The notes under the pieces were generated by a model that searched no databases, had not been told where the DNA came from, and was given only the letters and a program-made list of their open reading frames with translations. A DNA stretch of 64,000 nt. Origin: Nicotiana tabacum. Its lineage: Eukaryota; Streptophyta; Magnoliopsida; Solanales; Solanaceae. The stretch spans positions 152,603,936-152,667,935 of the forward strand of contig NC_134087.1 of assembly GCF_000715075.1 (NCBI RefSeq). Direction: 5' to 3'. The position numbers and the translations under genes were made by a program. Of this stretch, positions 44,682 through 55,564 are shown one piece after another. Each line of letters begins with the position of its first letter. Within the stretch, counting starts at the first letter, position 1.

Positions 44682-46953
44682 TATCACAATCCAAAATTCC
44701 ATCAAGTCGTGATGGAACCTAACCCAGCCCGCTAGGTAAGCCAAACAACAAATAACACAACTCAAATAAAATAAAATATTATCAATAATCAATAAATAAG
44801 AAGGCTTAATTCCATAAAGTATCCCAAAAATTGGTAGTACAAGTCGTGAGCGACTAAGATTAAGAATACAACTTTGGTACGAAGAATAAATACAACATAT
44901 GTTCGAAGTTTACATAAATATAGTTATAAGTCCTAAACTATCATGAACAAGTGGTAGCTTGAATCTGGATTGGTCGTAGAACTTCAATGCTAGCCTTCAT
45001 AATGCACATCAGCTCAACTCCAATATCTTCACGCAAGGTGCAGAAGTGTAGTATCATGTACTCATTAAGTATCAAGACTAACCTTGGTGAAGTAGTAACA
45101 AGGGTTTAAGTCACAAGATACTCACTATACTTAACTTGTACAGCTCAATAAGATATACATGTACACAACAACAATGCCGAAATCTAAGCATGAAATACAA
45201 TTAAGATCATCGGTACATATAGAGAAGATATGCATAAGCATTGTAATCACACTAACACTTCCACATATAGACAAGATACACATTTGATATCAAATAAATC
45301 GTCGATAATGGCATATAGAGAAGATATTCATAGGTTTTATACCAGTTTAATAGCTCAACATATAGAGAAGATATGTCCCTAACATCATTAAATCATCAAC
45401 AGTTGCTTATAGAGAAGATATGCACAAACAAGCAAGCGCAGTAACCTAGGTTGACATAAACGCTCGTCACATCGCATATATGTTGCTTCTCACACATCCC
45501 AATTAGACAAAAAGGTCATATTATAAGGGTTAATCCCTCACAAGAATATTAGGCAAGATACTTACCTCATCCAGGATAGCCTTCAACCTCAAATCGCATA
45601 AACTCCTTGGTCTATCCCTCCAATCACGCAAATCCATGCCAATAATCGACCAAAAAAGTCAAACAATATCATAGGAAGCATTCCCAATAAATAAAGCTTC
45701 AATTTTTGAAGAATTCTCAAAAAGAAGAAAAAAATGTCAACCCCGATTTGTGCGCCCAAAGTCCGAAACCAATACCAAATCTCGATGATTCATAACCCTC
45801 TTGCATTGCATGAAAATCTCCTTGAAAAATTGCCCCCTTCAAGTCTGTGGTTCAAAATATGATAGAATGAGTAAAAATCCTGAAATCCCAATCCTATATT
45901 CTTCCTAGGGATTACCCTTCGCGGTCGCGAAGCACAAAAATCGGTTGCCCAAAATAAGCCTTCACGATCGCGTTTAGCCCTTGGCGAATGCGAAGGTTTC
46001 CATTTCTGCCTGCATTGCGAATGCTATATCGCAATCTCGAACCCGCAGAACAACCCCCGCCTACCTCTTTCTTTACGTGAACGCGGGCCACAACATGTGA
46101 ACGCTTTAAACCAGCTCCTCCACACCGCACGAATGTGATGATAAAAATATTGCCAGTCCAAGATCCTGCTTCGCGATTTCATACCACACATCAAGAACGC
46201 AATTAACAAAAATCCCCTAGCTTAGCAACTCTTCGCGGTCGTGATTCATACGTAAACACTAAAAAACCAGCAACCTCAAAGTGTTCAAAATTATTTGAAA
46301 CTGCCCTGAATCTAATCGAAGCCTCTCGGGACCTTTCCAAACATGCTAACAAGCCCACACACCTAATTCATACTTATGAAAAGGCTCGAAACACCACAAT
46401 TAATATAAAAACAAGAATCAAAGGTCAAATCATTCTCTTAACTTTCAAACATTTCAACTTCGCCGAACGCGTCCGAATCACACTTTAACATTCTGGATCA
46501 TAACTAAACTTTGCACACTAGTTTCAATCAACTAAATGAACCTATAAAAGGTCTCCAAATGACAATATATGTTCGATAACACTGAAGTCAACTCCGATCA
46601 AATATGTGAACTCACCAATTCTTTAAATTGCCAACTTTCGATATATAGAATCAAAATGTTCTACGAACATCCAAAATCAAATCCAAACATACATCCAAGT
46701 CCCAAATCACCATACTAACATATTGAAACCATCAAATTCTGATCCCGAGATCGTTTACTCAAAAGTCAAACCTTGGTCAACTCTTCCAACTTTAAGCTTC
46801 CATAATAATAATTACTCTTCCAAATCAATCTTGAACCTCAAAAACATCAAACTAACCATAAACGCAAGTCATAGTGCATCATATGAAGCTACGCAAATTC
46901 TCAAATGGCCTAACAGAATGCTGAAGCTCAAAATGACTAGTCTGGTCGTTAGA
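44682..46953 (-). repeat. E6 3' LTR
   Basis: From tatcacaatcc to ggtcgttaga on the plus strand. Minus orientation is shown by the purine tract AGTGGGGGAGAA just to its right. It contains a hairpin minisatellite at 45200-45430 and GCG-type motifs at 45915-46240. Confidence 0.75.
45200..45430 (-). repeat. hairpin minisatellite in E6 LTR
   Basis: Units carry CATAT-agagaag-ATATG at about 45217, 45313, 45358 and 45405, the third extended to ACATAT/ATATGT, with a weaker unit at about 45261. Spacing is about 45-50 bases. Confidence 0.7.
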
Positions 46954-47108
46954 TTCTCCCCCACTTAAACATAAATTCATCCACGAATGTGCCAAAAGTC
47001 GTACCATAGTTACCAAATCGTTGTATAAACTCATCATACCAATACCCAGGGGTGATCTCACATCGCCTCTATCCTGACCCAAACCGATGGGCTACGATGG
47101 GCACCCGC
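46954..47108 (-). other. E6 internal stub with PPT
   Basis: About 155 bases between the E6 LTR and the E8 LTR, starting with the E6 purine tract. No domain recognised. The rest of E6 should lie beyond the right end of the window if E8 inserted into it. Confidence 0.55.
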
Positions 47109-48747
47109 TATCACAACCTCTTTTTTCTACCCCGAAAGGGGGTATAAGGGAGTTTTTCCACTTAAAGTGACAATAATCGAAATGGGATTATTTATTTAAG
47201 ATTCAGAGTTGCCACTTGGGATAATTTATGGTGTCCCAAGTTACCGATTTAAAATCCCAAATCAAGGAATTTTGACTCTTATTTACGGTCTGCGAATACA
47301 GAAATCCGGGTAAGGAATTCTGTTAACCTGGGAGAAGGTGCTAGGTATTCCCGGGTTCCGTGGTTTTAGCATGGTCGCTCAACTATTATTATTGGCCTAA
47401 TTATCTAATTAATTACATCTTTGAAACCTATGTGCATTTTTATCCCTTCTAAAACCGCTTTTAATAATCCACGATTGTCATACAGCTAATTATTTGATTA
47501 CACATAGTGAATCATGTCACGGGAACCGTACCCACGATCTACAACACGTTTATTTTATTAACAAAATTAAATTATGGTCGGATCACATAAATGTACCCTA
47601 GATTTTAGAAATTAAGCATCACAACTACGTCACGGGAACCGTACCCGCAACTATGATGATTTATTATAGCGCGCCTAAAGCAAGCTACAATGTTTATGAA
47701 TATTAACGGCCTAAGCATGCTCCTAATGAATATAGGTGAGTAACAAAGCAATAGACAATCAAAAACTCAATTTCATAAACTTTAGCACCCGAGCCCCTTT
47801 AATCTAATTTAACGTAATTCCGTTGATGAATAGTAACCCAATTTCTATACTGTGACAAAATCATGTTCAGCTATAACCAATTCGAGTAAACACGAGCAGA
47901 TAACCGAGCAAGAAAATTCAAAACCACGGAGAACAATCTTTTATATCTGAAAAGGCTTCAAATCTTATTTTTGACAAGATTCACTGTACTCTCATATCTG
48001 TAGTAACTGCTTTACACTGATGCTCTACTGAAAATACTTTTTCGGGTATCACAGTTTCGATTATAAAAGAACTGAAAGCATAGTCAAATCTTAAAACAAT
48101 ATAATTCAACCCAGTATGCTACGACTTCTAATAATGAAGACAAACAAAGCAAAACAAAGGAGCAACACCATAAAATCATACATACAGTTATCATCTTAAA
48201 GCAAACTTTTGATTGAATGCAATTATATTTGTTTTTCAACTTAAAGAAAATTCTTACACGAAAATAGAACACAACAAAGATCTGGAATAGAATAGAGTGA
48301 ATCATGACCGGAAACAACACCGAGAACCTCGAACGGAAAACCTCGAAATAGCCGCATCTAACGCTGATCGCTCGAACGGGATCTCGCCAACAACTTTGCT
48401 TGTTGTGTGTGTAACAGAGCTATTTTTTAATGGAGATTTGTGGAGTTTTTATGGCTGAAATAATGGTGTCTTCAGCTGCGATTAACGGAGCTCGCCGGAA
48501 CAGATTTTCCGGCAAAAAAATGAAAAGAGATTTCGCCAGCAAATAAAGTCACCGAACAACGCCTCGAATCAACTCGAGCACAAAATAGCTTTCAAACTAA
48601 AATGAACTCCATGAGTTTGAAAGTAAAAATTGAGATCGAACGAGAAGAAGCAGAAACTCGGCATATGTATATTGGTTCGAGCAGTCTTCAGGTTTTGGTG
48701 TTCTGCAGTTGCTTTTGGTGGTTGGAAGAAGAAGGGGCTAGCTGGTG

Positions 48748-48781
<34 letters not shown>

Positions 48782-49569
48782 CTGTTTGTTTGGTGAGAAA
48801 CGACGATGGCGATGGGGTGGCGTTGAGGGCTGGTGGGGCTGTCCGGCATGAGTAGCCAGTGGAGAAAGGTGGATTGGAGGCTGTTGGTTCTCTTTGGTCT
48901 TATGGTTCTAGGGTTTGTCTAATATCTCTATGAAGAAGAAGATATGGGTCCCTAGGGTTTTTTGGTTGTGTCCTTAGGAAGATGAAAGGTCCTCCTCGAG
49001 TAAAAACTGCTGAACTTTTTTGCTAGGTCTAGGGTTCTAATTTTAATGTCTTTTTTAGGGTCTTAGGGGTATTGGGCTTGGGTTATTATGGGCTAGGTCC
49101 GAAAATTAGGCCTAAAAAATGGGTTGTTTGAGCCAAAATTTTATTCTTTCTCCGTGAACAAGACTAAAAATATGACCTCATTTATCAATTAATCCTACTT
49201 AAGTAAAATAACTATTAAAATAAGACTAACCGTTAAAACAAGCCTATTTTTTGATATTTTTCAAATATCATACTAAAAGATAAAAATGGAATTAGAAAAA
49301 ATCATTGCAAAAAATAAAATAATATTCCTAAAAACAAAGTGGAACTATTTTTGTATTTTTGAATTTTATGTAAAGTAGATAAATTAAAAGTAACTAGATA
49401 AAATATTAATTAGCTAAATAAAAGAAAATATTTTTATAATTTTTATTTTTGTGATAAAATAAAGTAAAAGAGTCAAAATTAATTGAAATAGCGATATTAG
49501 GCCTAAATTAAATATTAATATGCTAAAATATGTAAAATCTTGGGGAGGGTCAAAAATCACATGTCTACA
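47109..49569 (-). repeat. E8 3' LTR
   Basis: Starts tatcacaacctc and ends atgtctaca, with the same internal phrases as the E1 LTR (cgaaaggggg, gttgccacttggg, ggtgtcccaag, gaaatccgg, cgggttccgtggtt). It is a diverged, longer relative of the E1 LTR. A (GA)n run lies at 48748-48778. The plus frame at 48602-48796 crossing it is not considered a gene. Confidence 0.82.
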
Positions 49570-49689
49570 GTTGCCCCTCTTTACTGGAAACGCGAAGAGT
49601 TTTCAGACAAAAAAAGACGAGACATGTTTTTTGACCCGACCCTTATTTAGAGAGACCAAAAACTAAGAGAAAAGAGAATGTGAATGAGC

Positions 49690-49750
49690 TCTGGTATCTA
49701 AACTGCCTACATATCCTTTGTTATAAAGGAATCAGGTCGCATGTAGTACA
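49690..49750 (-). other. structured module copy e
   Basis: Outer stem CTACAT (49707-49712) pairs with ATGTAG (49741-49746). Inner hairpin CCTTT (49715-49719) pairs with AAAGG (49725-49729), followed by AATCAGGTC. A third stem is not clear here. Confidence 0.68.
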
Positions 49751-50215
49751 AAATTAGGAACAGTGATGGAGTATACCGAGGTGGAGAGCCGGTCGAGGTG
49801 CCTTTCTGTCGAGGTTCCGGTCTGTGGTCCTGTTATTACATCAAAATCAAAAAATGAAAAAGACTAACTAAGCTTGTCAACTATGAGTTACAAGATTCCT
49901 ATCTATAAGTCTTCTAAAGCTTGATCTTGAATCTTAAATGGTTCTTCATGCAGACTTTAGATTTGAACCTTGACGCTTGCTAGTTGCAGGTGCTGGTTCA
50001 TTTTTCTTCAGCTTTTTCGGATCAAGACCAGACATGTAGCACTCGTGACTTCACCCACATCTTGAGCAGTTCACATCTTTTCCTTCTTCTGCATTTTGGA
50101 TTCACTTCGTTTTCCTTTCTTTTATTCCGGATTGATACTGCTTCTATTGGTCATCTCAGAATGTTGATTCGCCTTCTTACCGCGAGCTTCTGCTGCTTCT
50201 AACTTGAATTGTACT

Positions 50216-50880
50216 CCAAAATGACTTCCCTTGTTCTCCAGGTGGGCGCCTGTTGCTGAATATTTTGAAATGGATTCCCTTGTTTTTCAGGTGGGCGCCT
50301 ATTGTTGAATATTTTGAAATGGATTCCCTTGTTTTCCAGGTGGGCGGTGATTGCCAAAACTTGAACTGTATTCCCTTGTTTTCCAAGTGGGTGCTTGATT
50401 GCCAAAACTTGAACTGGATTCCCTTGTTCTCCAGGTGGGCGCCTGATTGCCAAAACCTGAACTGTATTCCCTTGTTCTCCAGGTGGGCGCCTGATTGCCA
50501 AAACTTGAACTGTATTCCCTTGTTCTCCAGGTGGGCACCTGATTGCCAAAACTTGAACTGTATTTTCTTGTTCTCCAGGTGGGCACCTGATTGCCAAAAA
50601 CTTGAGTTGTATTCCCTTGTTCTCCAGGCGGGCGCCTAATTGCCAAAACTTGAATTATATTCCCTTGTTCTCTAGGTGGGCTCCTGATTTCCCAGACTTG
50701 AACTGTATTCCCTTGTTCTCCAGGTGGGCGCCTGATTGCCAGAACTTGAAACTGTATTCCCTTGTTCTCCAGGTGGGCGCCTGATTTCCAAAAACTTGAA
50801 TACTCCCTTGTTCTCCAGGTGGGCGCCTAATTGCCAACATTTGAATTGTACTCCTTTGTTTTCTAGGTAGGTGTCTGCCA
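50216..50880 (-). repeat. tandem array, about 13 copies of a 48-50 bp unit
   Basis: Each unit has TTCTCCAGGTGGGCGCCTGA at its core, with a CAGG-TGGGCG-CCTG hairpin. A period of 48 keeps Pro-, Trp- and Arg-rich frames open on both strands (up to 132 codons); these are not real proteins. Confidence 0.9.
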
Positions 50881-50989
50881 TTGCAACAAAACAGACAAAA
50901 CAAAAGAAATTTTTCTGCCCCAGTTTGGTACTGGGAACATCTGTGAGTGTTAATCGAATCATGTTACCCAAAAGATCTCTAAGAAATTA

Positions 50990-51245
50990 AAAGCTAAATC
51001 CTATTATCCAAGAGGGCCTTTAAAACTTCAAATTAAATCTCATCTTAAGAGTGACATCTTTAAAGCTGAATTATATTTCCTAAAGGTAGAACTTACCTAA
51101 ATCTTGTTATCTATGAAGGTCTTGAAATTTAACTAGGTCCCATTATCCAGAAGGGTCCTGAGAACTTTTAAAATTAAATCTCATTATCCAGGAGGGCCCT
51201 GAAATTTTTTAAATTAAATCCCATTATCCAGGAGGGTCCTGAAAA
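50990..51245 (-). repeat. tandem array of ~41-bp units
   Basis: About six units with AAATCYCATTATCCAGGAGG as core; the best copies form CAGGA-GGG-TCCTG. The first two or three units are degraded. Confidence 0.75.
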
Positions 51246-52777
51246 GCCAAGAATGAACTTACCTGAGCCATGCTCTTTTCCTGGAGGATCTAAGCAGAAC
51301 GAACAAAATTCCTTGCCCCTGAAGCATGCTTTTCCTCATGGAAGGTTCCTGCAGATAGAACAAATTTTTTTTTTCTCCTTCTCAAACCGCCTTTGTGCCA
51401 ACAAAATTTGGGCACGACACTTGAAATTCAAGCTTCCAAGCTTTGATTTGGACATAGTCTTCGTCCCTGTTTCAAACAAAGAAAACTTGTGAGTTTAAAT
51501 ATGATGGTTGGTTTGTGGCCTTGACTTTGATGGCGATTGCTCCTTCACTTCCCATGATAACTTTGATTTCAACTCGAAAGACCTTGCTTGTTTACTTACT
51601 AACCACGTTCTCTGTCACCCTTATCACAGAAAATACCTCTGATCCATTCAAACCCAACATCCTCTATCTGTTGCATTTTGCTCATGATTTGACATTTATC
51701 GAACCTTTGTATTTCACATGAATCCCAAAACACGTTGATTTTTACCAACTCAGTGCGCTTGTTGTTCTTTCCTGATGTAGGCCACTGGCCTTGGCCTTGA
51801 GGTCTATTGCTCCTTCACTTGTCATGATAAATTTGATTTCCACTTGGAAGACCTTGCTTGTTGTTGGTTAACCACTTTCTCGGTCAACCTTATCAAAGAA
51901 AATATACATTTGATCCATTCAAACCCAAATACCTTATCACATGAATCCCAAAGCGTGTTGATTATTAACAACTCAGTGCCCATGTTGTTCTTTCCTGACT
52001 TATGCCACTTTGATGTGCTAGCCAGATCCCGTTTTGGGCAATTAGAAAGCTAGTGGCAAATTTTGAAGTCATTTCTCACTTGTTCTAACCAAACAGACTG
52101 AGGAAGAGGAAGTAAACAAGACAAAAGGAATAGAGTAAAGGATAATGAAAAGAGATTATTCCTAATAAGAAAACTACAAAGTAGAAACTTATCAGATGTG
52201 GATACCAACACTAGTGACAATGACATGCACCTTTGGATAAAGTGGACTTATATGTCAAGCAAGTCTGATGTTCAACTCTTGTTATACCCCTAAACCGAGA
52301 AACTAGGCTTCAATACTCCGATTATCCAATCTGATTCACGATCCTTATTCGACTTGTAGTGCCCGAAGAGTTTTCACCATCAAGCCTCTCTCATTTTGTT
52401 CTGTCTTTCAGCTCAACATAGCCTTATGGTGTCTGTGAAGGTTTTCACCAATAAGACTCTCTCATTTTGTTCTTTTCTTTTTGTTTCCTCTGATTCTACA
52501 GATGACAAGGCATTAACCATGGTAAAAACATCATATACTATTGGCATTTCTAAACTCAGCACTCTCAAAGATTATCCGGGAGGTCTTATTGGACTGTAAT
52601 GTGGCTTTTTTGGACAGGGTTAGAAAGAAAGGATATCATAAAGGCTCAAAATAACTAAGACAACGGGGTTAAATTATTTACAACTTTTGGAATCCATTCT
52701 AAAAACTTTGCCCCAATTTCTAAAACAAGGGAATTTGATTCTTTTTTTTCTTTTTCTTTTGATGGAGTTACTAAGAA

Positions 52778-52782
52778 AGACT
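52778..52782. repeat. target site duplication of E7, left copy
   Basis: agact; the right copy at 62857-62861 is agatt, one C/T difference. Confidence 0.75.
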
Positions 52783-53612
52783 TGTTTACCATGAAAATGG
52801 TAACAATAATTAAATTTGTAAATGGGATTCTAAAAATACGTTATCTATTCTCGAGCTAGATGTTAGACCAGATGGTACTAAGAATGTGGAGTTTAATGAT
52901 GAAATCAAGATAAAAATAGGGTGATAATCAAACCTGAATGCTTACTGCCCGGGTTTGTTTTACCAAAGGGATACAGGTAAAACAAGGAGCTGAACGAGCC
53001 GAGGAACCTACTGCCCAGGCGTAGGATCGGTCGATGGGGGCCTCGGGGCCGAAGTCCGGATCGAGCTCAAGGTATTAGGGACGGTCGGGAATGGGATAAC
53101 AATTAAGGATATGATTAAATGAGGCTCTTTATGGTCAATACCAAGCAATGAAATGAAGAACAAGTAAGAAAGCGATAAATATTAAGGTGGCCTCGGGCCA
53201 ATGAGAACGGGCGAGTTTAGAAAGAAGAGAGAGAGAGAGGGAGAGAGATATTATTGTACTTGTGGAGAAATGGAGCAACATCAGCCTCCTATAAGGTAGT
53301 GTGAGTTCCCTTTATATAGGAGGGGAACTCGGCTACTAGTACATGGCCATTAATTATAAAGTATGGAGATGGGATCGCTTGACGCGATGCCTCAACATAG
53401 GCTCTGGATAGGCCAGCGCTGTCAGACTTAGCCATGTGCCTTGGGAGCTTCCCCTTTTGTCCTAGCTTCGATCTCCGTCTTCTCTGAGTCTGGCCTCGAC
53501 GAGCCCCGAGGGAGGGGACTCAGTCGTGGCTCCATGTCCTCGGGGTCTCGAGGCATCCCTTCGAAATGACTTGATAGCAAGAAAATAAGTCTTCTAATTT
53601 TCACCGCATACA
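52783..53612 (-). repeat. E7 3' LTR
   Basis: TGTTTACCATG to CCGCATACA on the plus strand, 830 bases. The first bases TGTTTACCATGAAAATGGTAA include a near-palindrome TTACCATgaaaATGGTAA. A GA-rich run lies at 53228-53250. A plausible TATA box on the minus strand (CCTATATAAAGGG) lies at 53309-53320. Confidence 0.9.
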
Positions 53613-55534
53613 GGTAGTCCCCACGTTTCCCAGAACGAAGCGAAGGGAAATGATTCTGACACTTGACTCCTCGAGCTTCCTACGGTGACGTCACACCATT
53701 GATGCAACTTGTGGAGCGAGCTTTTGTGGCAACCGGGGCATCCACAAGCTTGTGTATTTCGACTTCTTTCAATGCACTGCCGATTCCCATTCTCCAAGGT
53801 GAATGTACAGCTGTTGATTCGGCTTTTCAAGGATGTAGTAATTGCGTCCGCTGGTAAATCTTCCAAAGCCTCTATGACTGTGTCGTAACCCCCTATAAAT
53901 GGGGGTGCTTTGGCATTGTTTTTCATATCCCAGTACATTCGGTGGCTTATTTGCCCATTCCTTCTTATCATCTTCTTCTATCCTTGAACACCATGCTTGG
54001 GGCGCATGGGCTCATGGCCTCAAGGCCGTTTGGCGGAGCTCCCTTAGATTGTGTTGTGGTCCTTTGCTGGGGATTCCCTTTTATCGAGAACAATCATGTT
54101 GTCCTGTTGCTGCTATGGTCATTGACATGTTTGTTGTGGCTGTTGCTGTTGGCCTAAGATAGTGACGGACAGGGAGTCGGTTTTCCCCTTATGTAGACAG
54201 CCGTTCGGACTATGCACCGCTGCTCACTCTCCTACCGGGCCCTGGTGTGGCACTTCATCCCTTGGGTTTTTTCTTTCCCAAGGGATAAAATGGCACTACC
54301 GGTCGTCGAGGTTGGGGCCCACCGAATCTTCAACCTTTGTCTTCAGCGGGCCATGTCTTTTTTCTCTGCCTCCTCTGCATCCCCTCCTTTTCCTCTTCTT
54401 CATCTTCTCCGGTGGGAATCCCCCGGGGGATTGAGCTGGGAACCTAGAGGAGGTGGTCGTCCAAGGAATCGCCCTCGATGATGAGTGCTCGAGGGGGTGG
54501 TGCTCGAGGATGCTGATACCGGAGATGGGTTTTTTAGGATGGACCGGGCTCTCGGATTTCATCACATGTACATCCTTTCGTTCCTCTGTTTTAGGCGTAG
54601 AGAACCTCTGTAGTCTTTTGTAATTGTATGTAAGGACTCCTAGAGGGCTATTGTACATGGATTTTTATGAATATGAATATACTTCATTGACTTCTGCTTT
54701 CGATTCCTACCTCATAGTTGCAGGCTCTCATGCCCTTCGAGGCCTTTAGAATGTCTTCCTTTATTGTCGATCGCTGATATCTAACTTGGACGTGAGCATC
54801 CTTTCCGATCCTCTACTGATCTACATGGCTTCTTTCCGAGCCCATTGTCGTATCGACATGGCTTTTTTCCGAGCCCATCGTCCTACTTCGGACCAAACTT
54901 GAATTGATCTGATAGGCACGGGTTGTCGAGCCCTCCGAGTTGCATGGAGATAATACGCCGAGTTTCGGAGCTTTCAAGAATGTTATCCTGATTGAAGTCA
55001 GCTTTGGGTACCTAGGGGTCCCTTTTGATCTTGATGCATATAGCTTTTTAAAGCGTATAGGATAGACTTCTGTTGAGGAGTTGCCTGTACTTAGGCGCTG
55101 CCTCGGGCCTTCGTAGAGCCTTCGTGATCGGAGCTTCGCGTGCTTATGTCTCTTTTTAGAAAAGGAAACCAGGAGACCGAGTATCATCTTGAGTCGAGTG
55201 ATGGCGTTGAAAGCTTCCCAAAGCTCGACTTTTTTTTGGCAGAGGTCCTCGAGGTCGAACACTGTCTCGAGACTGAAGATAATACAATTGACTCCTTGAG
55301 GCCTGACCTTTTATTGATGGATGCCCCTAGGGTCGGGTATCACCCCATCGATCTGTATCGAGGTTGTTAGCATCCCAGGGCTCACTCCAGGTAGGCGAGT
55401 CGTCGCTACTTCTCGCATATATGTGGGGCAGCTTCGGCTTCTTCGAAAGACCTCACTATTTTAGATAGCTGCCCTTCCGCTTTGGCATAGGGTTCTTCAT
55501 TTCTTCAGGCGCAAAAAGGCATTGGCGCGCGTCC
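53613..55534. other. E7 region between antisense ORF and 3' LTR
   Basis: Starts with the PPT (minus strand GTGGGGACTACC, 53613-53625). Open frames on both strands up to about 150 codons, none recognised. In plus sense it precedes the antisense ORF and could act as its promoter and leader; no TATA box could be assigned with confidence. Confidence 0.4.
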
Positions 55535-55564
55535 TTGCTCTGGTCTGTCAATTTTACCATAGTT

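Larger units (their letters stand above)
49570..52782 (-). mobile_element. E8 interior, left half (Ogre/Tat-like, related to E1)
   Basis: Begins with a PPT (minus strand AAAGAGGGGCAAC), then a structured module (49690-49750), tandem arrays (50216-50880 and 50990-51245), and text homologous to E1 around 5100-5800. No gag-pol motif. Interrupted at 52782 by E7 and resumed at 62857. Confidence 0.78.

Noticed and set aside
48602..48796. 64-codon frame with Arg-Glu repeat
   Set aside because: The Arg-Glu tail is the (GA)n microsatellite at 48748-48778.
50199..50646. Open frames up to 132 codons on both strands with repeating Pro/Gly/Glu or Trp/Ala/Pro text
   Set aside because: The frames are kept open by a tandem unit of 48 bases, a multiple of three, on both strands at once. 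No start context or domain; treated as a repeat.
54162..54658. Overlapping plus and minus frames of 87-120 codons in E7
   Set aside because: GC-richer region with open frames in several phases; no recognisable domain.
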